From the NCBI RefSeq assembly GCF_016899755.1, contig NZ_JACJJC010000007.1, forward strand, positions 87,931 to 151,930: 64,000 bases of DNA, given 5' to 3'. The notes beneath the pieces are model-generated. The model ran no database searches. It was not told the DNA's origin and was given only the letters and a program-made list of their open reading frames with translations. How positions within the stretch are numbered: the stretch's first letter is position 1; every line of letters starts with the position of its first letter. The translations under genes and the position numbers were made by a program. Source of the DNA: Sutterella massiliensis (GTDB lineage Bacteria > Pseudomonadota > Gammaproteobacteria > Burkholderiales > Burkholderiaceae_F). Positions 8,987 through 17,338 of this stretch are shown piece by piece.

Positions 8987-9018
8987 GAGCCGTCCGGATC
9001 CGTTCGGACGGCTCTTTT
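8987..9018 (+). terminator. Terminator-like hairpin between the flavoprotein and cytochrome genes
   Basis: A 10-bp stem, GAGCCGTCCG at 8987-8996 with CGGACGGCTC at 9005-9014, is followed by TTTT. It sits 51 bases before the cytochrome start, so it should reduce read-through into that gene or separate the two transcripts. Confidence 0.7.
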
Positions 9019-9068
9019 CACACCCCAGATTTCCCCGTTGCGGCATTGGTCCGCAGGAGACTCACGCT

Positions 9069-9419
9069 ATGTTTAAGACCTCGATGATTGCCGCCGCGCT
9101 TGCCGCGTTCGCTATGGCCGCTTCGATGCCCGTTCATGCCGGCGAACAGCTCGCCGATCTGCACGTCAAGGGCGGCATGAAGTGCGAAACCTGCCACGGC
9201 AACGACATGAAGAATCCCCAGGAGCCGACGACGGCAACCTGCACGGGCTGCCACAACACCGATCAGCTCGTTGAGAAGACGAAGGGCGTCAAGCCCACGA
9301 ACCCGCATACGTCGCCGCACTACGGCAAGGAACTCGACTGCACGAACTGCCACCTGATGCATCAAGAATCGGAAAACTTCTGCAATCAGTGTCACGAATT
9401 CAAGTTCCAGGTGCCGTAA
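9069..9419 (+). CDS. Periplasmic tetraheme cytochrome c
   Basis: This 116-residue protein has a Sec signal peptide ending near Ala24 (SMPVHAG) and four CxxCH heme c sites: CETCH (39-43), CTGCH (58-62), CTNCH (91-95) and CNQCH (105-109). Additional histidines at 32, 80, 84 and 98 can be distal ligands. Length and spacing match the small tetraheme cytochrome c and the heme domain of Shewanella flavocytochrome c. Its position directly after a heme-free flavoprotein suggests the two form a split flavocytochrome, passing electrons from a membrane quinol oxidase (CymA type) to the flavin. It may also serve the other two flavoproteins in the window, which lack a cytochrome neighbour. Confidence 0.93.
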   Translation: MFKTSMIAAALAAFAMAASMPVHAGEQLADLHVKGGMKCETCHGNDMKNPQEPTTATCTGCHNTDQLVEKTKGVKPTNPHTSPHYGKELDCTNCHLMHQESENFCNQCHEFKFQVP

Positions 9420-9461
9420 TCAAGGCGCCTCGATTTCTCTCCTATCTCCTTTTTCGTTTCG

Positions 9462-9496
9462 AGCGAAGCGAGCTACCGGCCGCTTCGCTTTTTTTT
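9462..9496 (+). terminator. Terminator after the cytochrome gene
   Basis: A 9-bp stem, AGCGAAGCG at 9462-9470 with CGCTTCGCT at 9481-9489, is followed by a T-run to 9496. It also lies just past the end of the convergent dprA gene. Confidence 0.85.
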
Positions 9497-9500
9497 GCGT

Positions 9501-10355
9501 TCAGAGCCACCAGACGCGTCTCCAGGGCGAGAGCGCCGCTTCAACGTCCTCAGCGGACGCGACCACGTGAATGAGCGCCTCGCCTTCGTCGTTCTTTGGA
9601 TTTTCGGCTATCCATTCGCGCGCCCAGTCGTCCCCGGCGGCTTCGTGCCAGATGAGGACGGGGTGACCGATCGCGAGCGACGCACGCGCTTCGATGAGCG
9701 TGCTCGAACCTTTGCGCGCCGCCATCACGACGCTGCCGAGTCCGAGCGCAGCAACGATGCGATTGCGCCGCTTCAAGGCAGCCGCCCGCTCGTCGTCTTT
9801 GACACCGAGCGCCGCAAGTTGGGCGACTTCCGAAAGGAGGAGTCCCTCCTTCGCTATTCGTGCTCCAAGCTCGACGTTCATCGGCGGCCAAATGCTTTTT
9901 AAAGGTGTGCCGAGTACAGCAACGGTTCTCCCGGCGCGATCGCCCGAACGTGCGTCGAGCGCCCCTTCATGAGCCGCTCGATCAATCCCGGCAGCGAGCC
10001 CCGAAACAATGAGCGCGCCCCGCTCGGCCAAGTTCCGTGCAAGCGCCTTCGTGGCTGCGCAGCGTTCAGGCGTCGCGTCACGCGAGCCCACGATAGAAAC
10101 CGACAGCTCTCGCTCGAGAAGCGTCAGATCCCCCGTCCAAGCAATCACTTCCGGCGGATCGACGAGCGTGCGCAACGCGTACGGATAGTCATCGTCACCA
10201 AGCGCCAAAGCACCGCCTGGTGCCGGAATCGCGCCAAGCAGCAGCTCGCCGCTGATTTCTTCAGCTCTTTTGCCCGCAGCCGCCTCAATCCGCTTCAAAG
10301 CCTCAAGCGCCATTGCCGAAATCGTCTTTTCGGCATCCATTACCACTTTCTGCAT
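9501..10355 (-). CDS. dprA: DNA-processing protein DprA (Smf family)
   Basis: The protein is about 284 residues and carries the DprA Rossmann-like core: SIVGSRDAT near residue 100, then IVSGLAAGIDRAAHEGAL, VAVLGTPL, LLSEV and RNRIVAAL. DprA loads RecA onto incoming single-stranded DNA during natural transformation. It is somewhat shorter than typical DprA and has little sequence N-terminal to the core. The start is uncertain: ATG at 10355 has only a weak GGTGA, and ATG at 10340 is an alternative. The gene stands alone between two respiratory flavoprotein loci, with no smg or topA neighbours. Confidence 0.8.
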   Translation of the reverse strand: MQKVVMDAEKTISAMALEALKRIEAAAGKRAEEISGELLLGAIPAPGGALALGDDDYPYALRTLVDPPEVIAWTGDLTLLERELSVSIVGSRDATPERCAATKALARNLAERGALIVSGLAAGIDRAAHEGALDARSGDRAGRTVAVLGTPLKSIWPPMNVELGARIAKEGLLLSEVAQLAALGVKDDERAAALKRRNRIVAALGLGSVVMAARKGSSTLIEARASLAIGHPVLIWHEAAGDDWAREWIAENPKNDEGEALIHVVASAEDVEAALSPWRRVWWL

Positions 10356-10727
10356 TTTTTGTTCACCGCACACGTCATTTTCGTTTGTCTGTTCGAAAAC
10401 CGTCCTTCTTCCTGCCCATTCTCCGGGTTCGAGCAGCCGGGCGCAAACGGCAGTCATTCAGCAGCTGCAGGAATCTCTGTATCGAAAAAAGGCTATACCT
10501 ATTAAGTATTAAGAATTATCTTTACGGAACTCGAAAATTTTTGTTTTTTACCTTTTGAGTGGTAGCTTTTCACGAGATTTTTTGGCCAAACGCGAAAAAA
10601 ATATTTTGTCTTTACAACTACACCCGTTAAGATACCGAGCGTCGAATCTCCTCAACGAGAATCTCGACGGTTTTCCGTTCTCGATCGGGAAACTCAATTG
10701 CTTTCCATGAAAAAGGTGAAGATTCAT
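10356..10727. promoter_or_regulatory. AT-rich intergenic region with a candidate promoter for the second flavoprotein
   Basis: This 372-bp divergent gap is AT-rich from about 10480 to 10640. TTGTCT at 10606-10611 and TAAGAT at 10628-10633, 16 bases apart, make a plausible sigma-70 promoter 95 bases before the reductase start. I found no clear FNR box. No gene is visible. Confidence 0.4.
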
Positions 10728-12158
10728 ATGAAGAAGATTTTGGTTGCGGCCGCCGTTGCCGCCTGCATGAGCAGCGTCTACGCCGCTGAAGACATCACCG
10801 TTGACGTCGCCGTCATCGGTGCTGGCGGCGCCGGCCTTTCGGCTGCCGTCCAGGCCACGGACCTCGGCGCCAAGGTTGTCGTCCTCGAAAAGATGGCCAT
10901 GGTCGGCGGCAACACGATCCGTGCGGCGGGCGGCCTCAACGCTGCCGGCACGACGCTTCAGGCTGCAAAGGGCGGCAAAGCTGCTCAGGACTCCGTCGAA
11001 GTCATGTACTACGACACGATGAAGGGCGGCCACTGGCTCAACGACCCGGCGCTCGTTCGCACGCTCGCTGAAAAGTCCGCTTCCTCCGTTGAATGGCTCC
11101 TCGCCTTGGGCGGCGACCTTCGCGACGTCGGCCTCATGGCCGGCGCCACGTTCCCGCGCACCCATCGTCCGACCGGCGGCGCGCTCGTCGGCCCGGAAGT
11201 GATCCGCACGCTTTACACGGCTGCCAAGACCCGCAACATCGACATCCGCACGAACACGAAGGCTGAAGAACTCATCACCGACAAGTCCGGCCGCGTCACG
11301 GGCGTCAAAGTGAAGGGTAAGGACGGCACGTACACGGTGACGGCCAAGGCTGTCGTTAACGCCGCCGGCGGCTTCGGCGCCAACAACGAACTCGTCTCGA
11401 AGTACGTTCCGAAGCTCAAGGGCTTTGCCACGACGAACCACCCGGGCGCCACGGGCGAAGCCATTGAAATGGCCCAGGATATCGGCGCTCAGGTCACGCA
11501 GATGGAACAGATCCAGACGCACCCGACCGTTGTGCCCAAGGTTGGCGAAATGATCACCGAAGCTGTTCGCGGCAACGGTGCCATCCTGATCAACAAGGAC
11601 GGCAAGCGCTTCTTCAACGAACTTGATACGCGCGACGCTGTCTCGGCCGCCATCCTCAAGCAGAAGGACGGCATCGCCTACCTTTTCTTCGACAGCGACA
11701 TGCAGAAGTCGCTCAAGGCCACGAACGGCTACATCAAGCAGCCCTACTGCCTCACGGGCGCCACGCTCGACGAAATCGCCCAGAAGATGGGTGTTGACGC
11801 CGCCACGCTCAAGAGCACGATGGACGCCTGGAAGGCCGGCAAGGCCGCTGGCAAGGACCAGTTCGAACGCGCCGATATGCCGCGCAACCTCGACAAGGGT
11901 CCGTTCTACGCCATCGCCGTTACGCCTGCCGTCCACCACACGATGGGCGGTCTGAAGATCGACTCGAAGACCCAGGTCTACAACGTCAAGGGCCAGGTCA
12001 TCCCGGGCCTCTTCGCTGCCGGTGAAATCACGGGCGGCGTGCACGGCGGCAACCGTCTCGGCGGCAACGCTCAGGCTGACATCGTGACCTTCGGCCGCAT
12101 CGCCGGCCAGCAGGCCTTCATTTTCGCCAAGCAGGTTGACGCCGCTGCCAAGAAGTAA
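10728..12158 (+). CDS. Periplasmic flavocytochrome-c-type reductase, flavin subunit, canonical fumarate-reductase active site
   Basis: The 476-residue protein starts at 10728 after AAAGGTGA and has a Sec signal (MKKILVAAAVAACMSSVYA). The FAD motif is VAVIGAGGAGLSAAVQATDL. Lined up by eye with Shewanella Fcc3, the substrate residues are all kept. HPTVVPKVGEMITEAVRGNG supplies His365, Met375, Thr377, Glu378 and Arg381. NELDTRD supplies the acid-catalyst Arg402. HHTMGG gives His504 and GGNRLGG gives Arg544. Fumarate, or a close analogue such as methacrylate, is therefore the likely electron acceptor. No heme sites are present in the protein and no cytochrome lies beside it, so an external donor is needed, perhaps the cytochrome at 9069. 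It has its own promoter region and a terminator. Confidence 0.88.
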   Translation: MKKILVAAAVAACMSSVYAAEDITVDVAVIGAGGAGLSAAVQATDLGAKVVVLEKMAMVGGNTIRAAGGLNAAGTTLQAAKGGKAAQDSVEVMYYDTMKGGHWLNDPALVRTLAEKSASSVEWLLALGGDLRDVGLMAGATFPRTHRPTGGALVGPEVIRTLYTAAKTRNIDIRTNTKAEELITDKSGRVTGVKVKGKDGTYTVTAKAVVNAAGGFGANNELVSKYVPKLKGFATTNHPGATGEAIEMAQDIGAQVTQMEQIQTHPTVVPKVGEMITEAVRGNGAILINKDGKRFFNELDTRDAVSAAILKQKDGIAYLFFDSDMQKSLKATNGYIKQPYCLTGATLDEIAQKMGVDAATLKSTMDAWKAGKAAGKDQFERADMPRNLDKGPFYAIAVTPAVHHTMGGLKIDSKTQVYNVKGQVIPGLFAAGEITGGVHGGNRLGGNAQADIVTFGRIAGQQAFIFAKQVDAAAKK

Positions 12159-12207
12159 TTCTTGAGCGAGCTCGATGCGTCCTTACGGACGCAAACCGCT
12201 TGAACCG

Positions 12208-12243
12208 AACCGCTCCGCAGCTTTTCGCCGCGGGGCGGTTTTC
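12208..12243 (+). terminator. Terminator after the second flavoprotein
   Basis: The stem AACCGCTCCGC at 12208-12218 pairs with GCGGGGCGGTT from 12230, with one mismatch, and ends in TTTT. Confidence 0.8.
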
Positions 12244-12399
12244 GTTTGTCTGTCCACTTGAGGCGTTATTCAGAGGAGCGCGTCAGTCCGCCCGTTTGGC
12301 GGCGAATGCAACAATTTCGACATATTCGATCGCTACAATGAACCGATTGCCGCGCCTGAAATCGGGCGCCGTCCGCCACACCTACCGGAGACAGACAAA

Positions 12400-13290
12400 T
12401 TGAAGGACATCGTTCTGCAGGGCATCGACCTTGAGGTCGACGCGTTCATGGAAGCTATTGAGGCGCTTGCCCCGGAAAAAGTACTTTTCCGCCGTTCCGA
12501 CCCCTCGATGCGCATTTGCGGCGTCGCTGACGACACCGACCTGCTGCCCCTCAAAGCACTCGCCCGCACCCACCAGATCGACTGCGTGACCGTACCGGCC
12601 GACTACTCGATCAAGTCGTTCAAAGTCTGGGCGACCGACATGGACAGCACCCTTACGCAGAACGAATGCATTGACGACATGGCCTTTGCCGCCGGCTGCG
12701 GCGAAGAAGTTTCGCGCGTGACACACGAAGCGATGCATGGCGGCTGGGGCTTTACGGAAAGTCTTCAAAAACGCGTCTCTCTCTTGAAGGGTGCCGACGC
12801 CTCGATCGTACTTTCGCACGCCATTCGCCGCGAGCGTCTCTCCGACGGCGCTGAAACGCTTATCAAGCTCTGCCGTCGCCACGGCATCGCCACCTATATC
12901 GTTTCGGGCGGCTTCGTGCAGATTGCGCGCGACACCGCGAAGGAGCTCGGCATGACAGGTGCCGTCTGCAACGAGCTCCTGATCGACGCTGACGGCAAGC
13001 TCACGGGTGAAGTTCGCGGTCCCGCCGGCGGCAAGATTCTCGACGCCGACGGCAAGCGCCGCGCCGTCGAAGTGCTCGCGCAGCTCGCGGGCGGCGACCT
13101 CTCGCAAGTGATCTGCTCTGGCGACGGCGCCAACGACGTCGAAATGGTTTCTGCGGCGGGCCTCGGCGTTGCTTACCACCCGAAACCCGTTCTCGCGGAA
13201 AAGGCGAAGGTCGTCATTCGCTACAGCGGGCTCGATCTCATCGCGCATCTTTTCAAAGAATGCTGGGTCGACGCTGAGCGCATCCGCTAA
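12400..13290 (+). CDS. serB: Phosphoserine phosphatase SerB
   Basis: This 296-residue HAD-superfamily phosphatase makes L-serine from phosphoserine. It has the nucleophile motif DMDST (Asp80, general acid Asp82), the motif-II stretch YIVSGGF, and motif III/IV GDGANDVEM. About 75 residues precede the catalytic domain and fit the divergent ACT-like N-terminus of proteobacterial SerB. The start codon is TTG at 12400. It is chosen because GGAGA lies 8 bases upstream and no in-frame ATG fits. The gene stands alone between terminators. Confidence 0.92.
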   Translation: MKDIVLQGIDLEVDAFMEAIEALAPEKVLFRRSDPSMRICGVADDTDLLPLKALARTHQIDCVTVPADYSIKSFKVWATDMDSTLTQNECIDDMAFAAGCGEEVSRVTHEAMHGGWGFTESLQKRVSLLKGADASIVLSHAIRRERLSDGAETLIKLCRRHGIATYIVSGGFVQIARDTAKELGMTGAVCNELLIDADGKLTGEVRGPAGGKILDADGKRRAVEVLAQLAGGDLSQVICSGDGANDVEMVSAAGLGVAYHPKPVLAEKAKVVIRYSGLDLIAHLFKECWVDAERIR

Positions 13291-13311
13291 GAAGCGCAGG
13301 CTGCACACGAA

Positions 13312-13362
13312 AAAAAGCCGCCTTCGGTTCGCAAAAAAGACGAATCAAAGGCGGCTTTCTTA
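13312..13362. terminator. Bidirectional terminator between serB and the phosphoesterase gene
   Basis: AAAGCCGCCTT at 13314-13324 pairs with AAGGCGGCTTT at 13348-13358. Runs of A before and T after let it act in both directions for two convergent genes. Confidence 0.85.
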
Positions 13363-13385
13363 CGCTCTGCGCGTTTAAGGAACGT

Positions 13386-14237
13386 CTACTCGGTCGGGTT
13401 GACGACGTCCTTGAAGCGGAAAGGACCGGCAAAAGAAGTTTGCACGGGAATGAGACCGAAGAAAGTGGTCCAGCCCGCAGCCACGCCCTCGGGTTCGGCC
13501 TTCCAGTGATGGAGCGCAAAGCCCGGCGTTTCAAGACGGAATTCGTCGCCGCCCTTAGGCGTCAAATCGATCGCGATGGGACACGCAACGGAAGGCGCCG
13601 TCGCAATGAGCGTAGCCCCCGCCGACTGCACAATCGCGCGGTGCATGTGTCCGGTTGCGAGTCGGACGCTCGGGTGCTTGGCAAGAATCGACAAAAAGCG
13701 CTTCCGGTTGCCGAAATCCTCATCCATGACGCCCATGCCGCAATGGAGCGGCGTGTGATGCGTGAAGACAATGGCAGGCTTGGCCTGCGCGGCCGCCTCG
13801 TCAAGAAGGACTTCCAAGCGATCGAGCACGGCGTCGGGCACTTCGCCCCAATGTTTGCCGGGCTGCAGCGTATCGAGGAGCACGATGCGGGCGCCCTCTA
13901 TGTCGAGCAGCTGATCCTGTCGGCCGGGAACCGCCTCAAGGCGCCCTTCGATAAAGTCCCCAAGCACGGCCTCTATCCCGACGCGTCGGTCGTGGTTGCC
14001 CGGAATCATGCGAACGGGCACCGAAAGCCCCGTAAAAACGTCCTTCACGATGCGATAGGCATCTTCGTTGCCGTCGCAGCCGATGTCGCCCGTGACGACG
14101 ACGGCATCGACCTTTTCGGCCGCCTGCACGAGCCAGGGACGAATCGACTCAAGAAGCCCCGCAGAATCGCAACGCCCGAAAGCGAGCCTGCCGCGCGGTT
14201 CGACATGAAGATCGGAGAGCTGAAGAATGGTCGGCAT
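13386..14237 (-). CDS. Calcineurin-like metallophosphoesterase (CpdA/Icc type)
   Basis: This 283-residue cytoplasmic protein has the full dimetal phosphoesterase motif set: LSDLHVEP (residues 6-13), VVTGDIGCDGNED, MIPGNHDRR, VFTHHTPLH and TGHMHRA. Family members hydrolyse cyclic AMP or other phosphodiesters. It is the last gene of the ABC-transporter operon, 78 bases after the ATPase gene. I therefore infer that it acts on the imported compound, for example a glycerophosphodiester or phosphonate-linked molecule, rather than on cAMP. CpdA remains a fair alternative. Confidence 0.8.
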   Translation of the reverse strand: MPTILQLSDLHVEPRGRLAFGRCDSAGLLESIRPWLVQAAEKVDAVVVTGDIGCDGNEDAYRIVKDVFTGLSVPVRMIPGNHDRRVGIEAVLGDFIEGRLEAVPGRQDQLLDIEGARIVLLDTLQPGKHWGEVPDAVLDRLEVLLDEAAAQAKPAIVFTHHTPLHCGMGVMDEDFGNRKRFLSILAKHPSVRLATGHMHRAIVQSAGATLIATAPSVACPIAIDLTPKGGDEFRLETPGFALHHWKAEPEGVAAGWTTFFGLIPVQTSFAGPFRFKDVVNPTE

Positions 14238-14315
14238 AAGCTGAATCCGTCGAAAAAGAGCGCGCCGTTTTTTGGGCGCGCTCGTTACTCACTCAGTTTT
14301 TTCGAGGATAGCGCA

Positions 14316-15416
14316 TCAGACGCGAAATGCCATCAGGCGATTGGGTTCGACCGAAAGACGCATGCGCGCACCGGGCCCAACCCCTTCGGGAAGCGTCTGC
14401 AGGTTGACCTTCACGAGTTCGCTGCCCGTGCCGTCGCCCGGAATCACGGAGACGCGAACAAAGTTCCCCATGAAGTGAACGTCCTTCACCACGACGGGCG
14501 CGCCCGCCGCGCTTTCGGGCACAAGCGACGCATCGTCGGCACGGAAGAAAACGAAGGTCTCTTCACCGGGCGAAACGCCCTGAAGGCGCTTTTGCGACTC
14601 GGCCGACAGTGCTTCGAGCGGCGTCTTCACACCGTACCACTCAAGCTCGGCGCCGTTGCAGACGGCACGCGTGCGGTTGCTGCCGCCGACAAAGCCCGCA
14701 ACAAAGGGCGTTGCCGGATGATCCCAGACTTCTCGGGGCGAAGCGGCCTGATGGATGCGTCCGCCCTCCATGACGACGATGTGGTCGCCGAGTACCATGG
14801 CTTCGTCCTGGTCGTGCGTGACGATCACGGCCGTGATCCCAAGCTCCTTCAGAATGACAGCGAGCTCTTCGCGCACCTTGTGGCGAATCTGCGCATCAAG
14901 CGCCGAAAGCGGTTCATCAAGAAGCAGAATCTTCGGACGAATCGCGAGAGCGCGCGCAAGCGCGACACGCTGGCGCTGGCCGCCCGAGAGCGCAAGGACG
15001 TTGCGCTTCTTGTACTTTTCGAGATTGACGAGCGCGAGCATGCGGTTCACCGCGCGGTCGATCGCCTCGGCAGACTCCCCGCGCACCTTGAGGCCGTAAG
15101 CGACGTTTTCTTCAACCGTCATGTGCGGGAATAGCGCGTACTGCTGGAACATAAAGCCGATGCGGCGCTTTTCGACAGGCATGTCGGTGACGTCTGCGCC
15201 CCCGATCAAAACGCGGCTGCCTTCGTCAGGCGTCTCGAGCCCCGCAATGATGCGAAGCAGCGTCGTTTTACCGCAGCCCGACGGCCCCAAGAGCACTGTG
15301 CGGCAGCCCGCTTCGAGCTTAAGCGAGAAGGGCTGAAGAACGAGCGTCTTGCCGTAATGCTTCGAGACGTTTTCGAGTTCGATCGAAACCGATTGATTGA
15401 GATTTTCTTCAGTCAT
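14316..15416 (-). CDS. ABC transporter ATP-binding protein (PotA/FbpC/PhnT type)
   Basis: The 366-residue ATPase has Walker A GPSGCGKTT (about residue 40), Q-loop FMFQQYALFPHMTV, signature LSGGQRQRVALARAL, Walker B ILLLDEPLSALD and H-loop VTHDQDEA. A C-terminal TOBE-like regulatory domain of about 120 residues follows. The start at 15416 is taken because the conserved core begins shortly after it. The upstream in-frame extension has no family similarity. The protein energises the two permeases encoded before it in the operon. The TOBE-containing class covers spermidine, iron, molybdate and 2-aminoethylphosphonate importers, so the ATPase alone does not fix the substrate. Confidence 0.9.
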   Translation of the reverse strand: MTEENLNQSVSIELENVSKHYGKTLVLQPFSLKLEAGCRTVLLGPSGCGKTTLLRIIAGLETPDEGSRVLIGGADVTDMPVEKRRIGFMFQQYALFPHMTVEENVAYGLKVRGESAEAIDRAVNRMLALVNLEKYKKRNVLALSGGQRQRVALARALAIRPKILLLDEPLSALDAQIRHKVREELAVILKELGITAVIVTHDQDEAMVLGDHIVVMEGGRIHQAASPREVWDHPATPFVAGFVGGSNRTRAVCNGAELEWYGVKTPLEALSAESQKRLQGVSPGEETFVFFRADDASLVPESAAGAPVVVKDVHFMGNFVRVSVIPGDGTGSELVKVNLQTLPEGVGPGARMRLSVEPNRLMAFRV

Positions 15417-15525
15417 TTGTTCTGTTTTCCTCTTGCAGTCCGGCGCGGACGTGCCGATTAACAGGGCACTCGCGTTTCGCGCAGCCGGACGGCGTGGTCG
15501 TATGCGTTCGGGATCCTCTCGGGAC

Positions 15526-16386
15526 TTATTGAAGTGCCTCGTCTTCAGCAGCAAGTGCGGCTTTGCGGCGGCGCTCGGCGCGCTTTTTCGCGAGCCATTC
15601 GGGCAGACTCTGCATGAGCGAGAGCAGCGGCACGAGAATCACGAAGAAGAGGAACGTGTAGGCGCTGCCGATTTCAAGGCGCAGCGACGCGTAGCTGTCG
15701 GCCATGCCGACCGGAAGCGTCTTCGTGTCGGGCGTCTGCAACATCCAGGAAATATTGAATTCGCCGAGCGAAACGGTCATCACCATGAGGCCGCCCGCGA
15801 GAATCCCAGGCATCGAAACGGGGACGACCACTTTCATGAATGTGGTCCAGGGCGAAGCGCCGAGCGTAGCGGACGCTTCCTCATAGGCGTCAAGAGGCTC
15901 GACGCGCATCACGGCCATGACGCTTCGCACCATAAAGGGCAGACAGAACATCACGTGGCCGCAAAGAATGAAAAGCGAACTCTGTCGGAAGCCGCCGAAA
16001 CCGCCCCAGACGAGCAGAATACCGAGCCCGATTGCAAGGCCCGGAATCGAGAGCGGGAGCAGAAGAGCCTCCTCAACGAGCCCGGCCCAGCGCTTGCGCT
16101 GTTCGCGCACGAGCACCCACGCGGCGGGCACACCGATGATGATGCAGATAACAAGCGCCCCGACAGCAAGCCCCAGGCTTCGCAGAATCGTGTCGCCATA
16201 GTTGGTGAGAACGCGCTCGATCCACTGCGTCGTGAACCCGGCTTTGAAGCCGCGGAAGGCGTTCTTCATGAAAGCCGTGACCGCCATCTGAATGACGGGC
16301 ACAAAGAGAAAGAGAAGCGTGAGTCCGGTGACCACCGCCTGGGCGATCTGCATGGCGCTCCAGCGATTGCTTGATTTTTTCGACAT
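15526..16386 (-). CDS. ABC transporter permease, PotC/PhnV-like
   Basis: The 286-residue inner-membrane protein has about six helices and the coupling motif YEEASATLGASPWTTF near residue 190, which docks on the ATPase. It follows the first permease after 18 bases and precedes the ATPase gene, with the usual order binding protein, permease, permease, ATPase. The C-terminus is a charged tail (KKRAERRRKAALAAEDE). Confidence 0.88.
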   Translation of the reverse strand: MSKKSSNRWSAMQIAQAVVTGLTLLFLFVPVIQMAVTAFMKNAFRGFKAGFTTQWIERVLTNYGDTILRSLGLAVGALVICIIIGVPAAWVLVREQRKRWAGLVEEALLLPLSIPGLAIGLGILLVWGGFGGFRQSSLFILCGHVMFCLPFMVRSVMAVMRVEPLDAYEEASATLGASPWTTFMKVVVPVSMPGILAGGLMVMTVSLGEFNISWMLQTPDTKTLPVGMADSYASLRLEIGSAYTFLFFVILVPLLSLMQSLPEWLAKKRAERRRKAALAAEDEALQ

Positions 16387-16404
16387 GACGGTCTACTCCT
16401 CGCT

Positions 16405-17211
16405 TCAGATCGGATCCGTGCCCAGACGACTCGCACGGCGCGCCGCCAGAAGCATGACCCAGGTGATGACGCCGAGCACCACGGAAAGCATGGCAGCCGA
16501 AGCAATGTTGGCCGAAAGCGTGAATTCCGTGTAGATCGTGATCGGCAGCACGTTGATATCGGTCGCAAGCGTAAAGGCCGTACCGAAGGCGCCCATCGAC
16601 GTTGCAAAGCAGATTGCACCCGTCGACACGAGTGCGGGCAAAAGCGCTGGGAGCGTCACGTCGCGCATGATCCGCCAGGAGGGGGCACCGAGCGTTCGGG
16701 CGGCTTCCTCATACACCGGATCGATTTTCTTGGCCGCAGCCATCACAGTCGTGACAACACGCGGAATCGAAAAGTAGACGTAGCCCGCAAAGAGACCCGC
16801 CATGCCGTAGGCGAAGACAAACTTTCCGGCACCCATCGCCGAAGAAAGAATGGCGGCCATGCCGTTGCGGCCGCCCAGCATGATGATCATGAAGCCCACG
16901 ACGACGCCCGGGAACGAAAGCGGCAGCGTAATGAGGGAAACAACGGCGCTGCGGCCGGGGAACTTCGTACGCTCGAGGAAAAGCCCCGTAAAGGCGCCGA
17001 GCGCGACGCTCGCCGCGGTAACGAAAACCGAGAGAAGAACGGTTGAGACGACGCTCGAGGCATAGCGCGGATTCGTCACGATCTGTGCGTAAAGCGCCAA
17101 GCCTTCTTCCGAAGAAACCGAGGCGGGCAAGAGCCGCACCACGGGCAGCACGAAAAAGGCAACCAGAACAACGAGCGCGGGAACGATGAAGATGAAATGG
17201 CTTCTCTTCAT
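16405..17211 (-). CDS. ABC transporter permease, PotB/PhnU-like
   Basis: The 268-residue protein has about six membrane helices and the coupling loop YEEAARTLGAPSWRIM in its second half. It pairs with the permease downstream to form the channel. The upstream gap of 127 bases to the binding-protein gene could hold a processing site or attenuator. I see no strong terminator there. Confidence 0.88.
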   Translation of the reverse strand: MKRSHFIFIVPALVVLVAFFVLPVVRLLPASVSSEEGLALYAQIVTNPRYASSVVSTVLLSVFVTAASVALGAFTGLFLERTKFPGRSAVVSLITLPLSFPGVVVGFMIIMLGGRNGMAAILSSAMGAGKFVFAYGMAGLFAGYVYFSIPRVVTTVMAAAKKIDPVYEEAARTLGAPSWRIMRDVTLPALLPALVSTGAICFATSMGAFGTAFTLATDINVLPITIYTEFTLSANIASAAMLSVVLGVITWVMLLAARRASRLGTDPI

Positions 17212-17338
17212 TTTGTTGTGCGTTCAGAAAGTTGAAATCCGCAAGACCCGGGCGGTTGGCCCGAGCACTTGCGGTACGTCGCGAACAGAGAGGAATGCGC
17301 TTTCGTGCGCCCCTCTCGGTTCGATGCCCGATGGGGCT

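Noticed and set aside
10480..10700. FNR or Crp site upstream of the second flavoprotein
   Set aside because: I found no TTGAT-N4-ATCAA or TGTGA-N6-TCACA match of useful quality.
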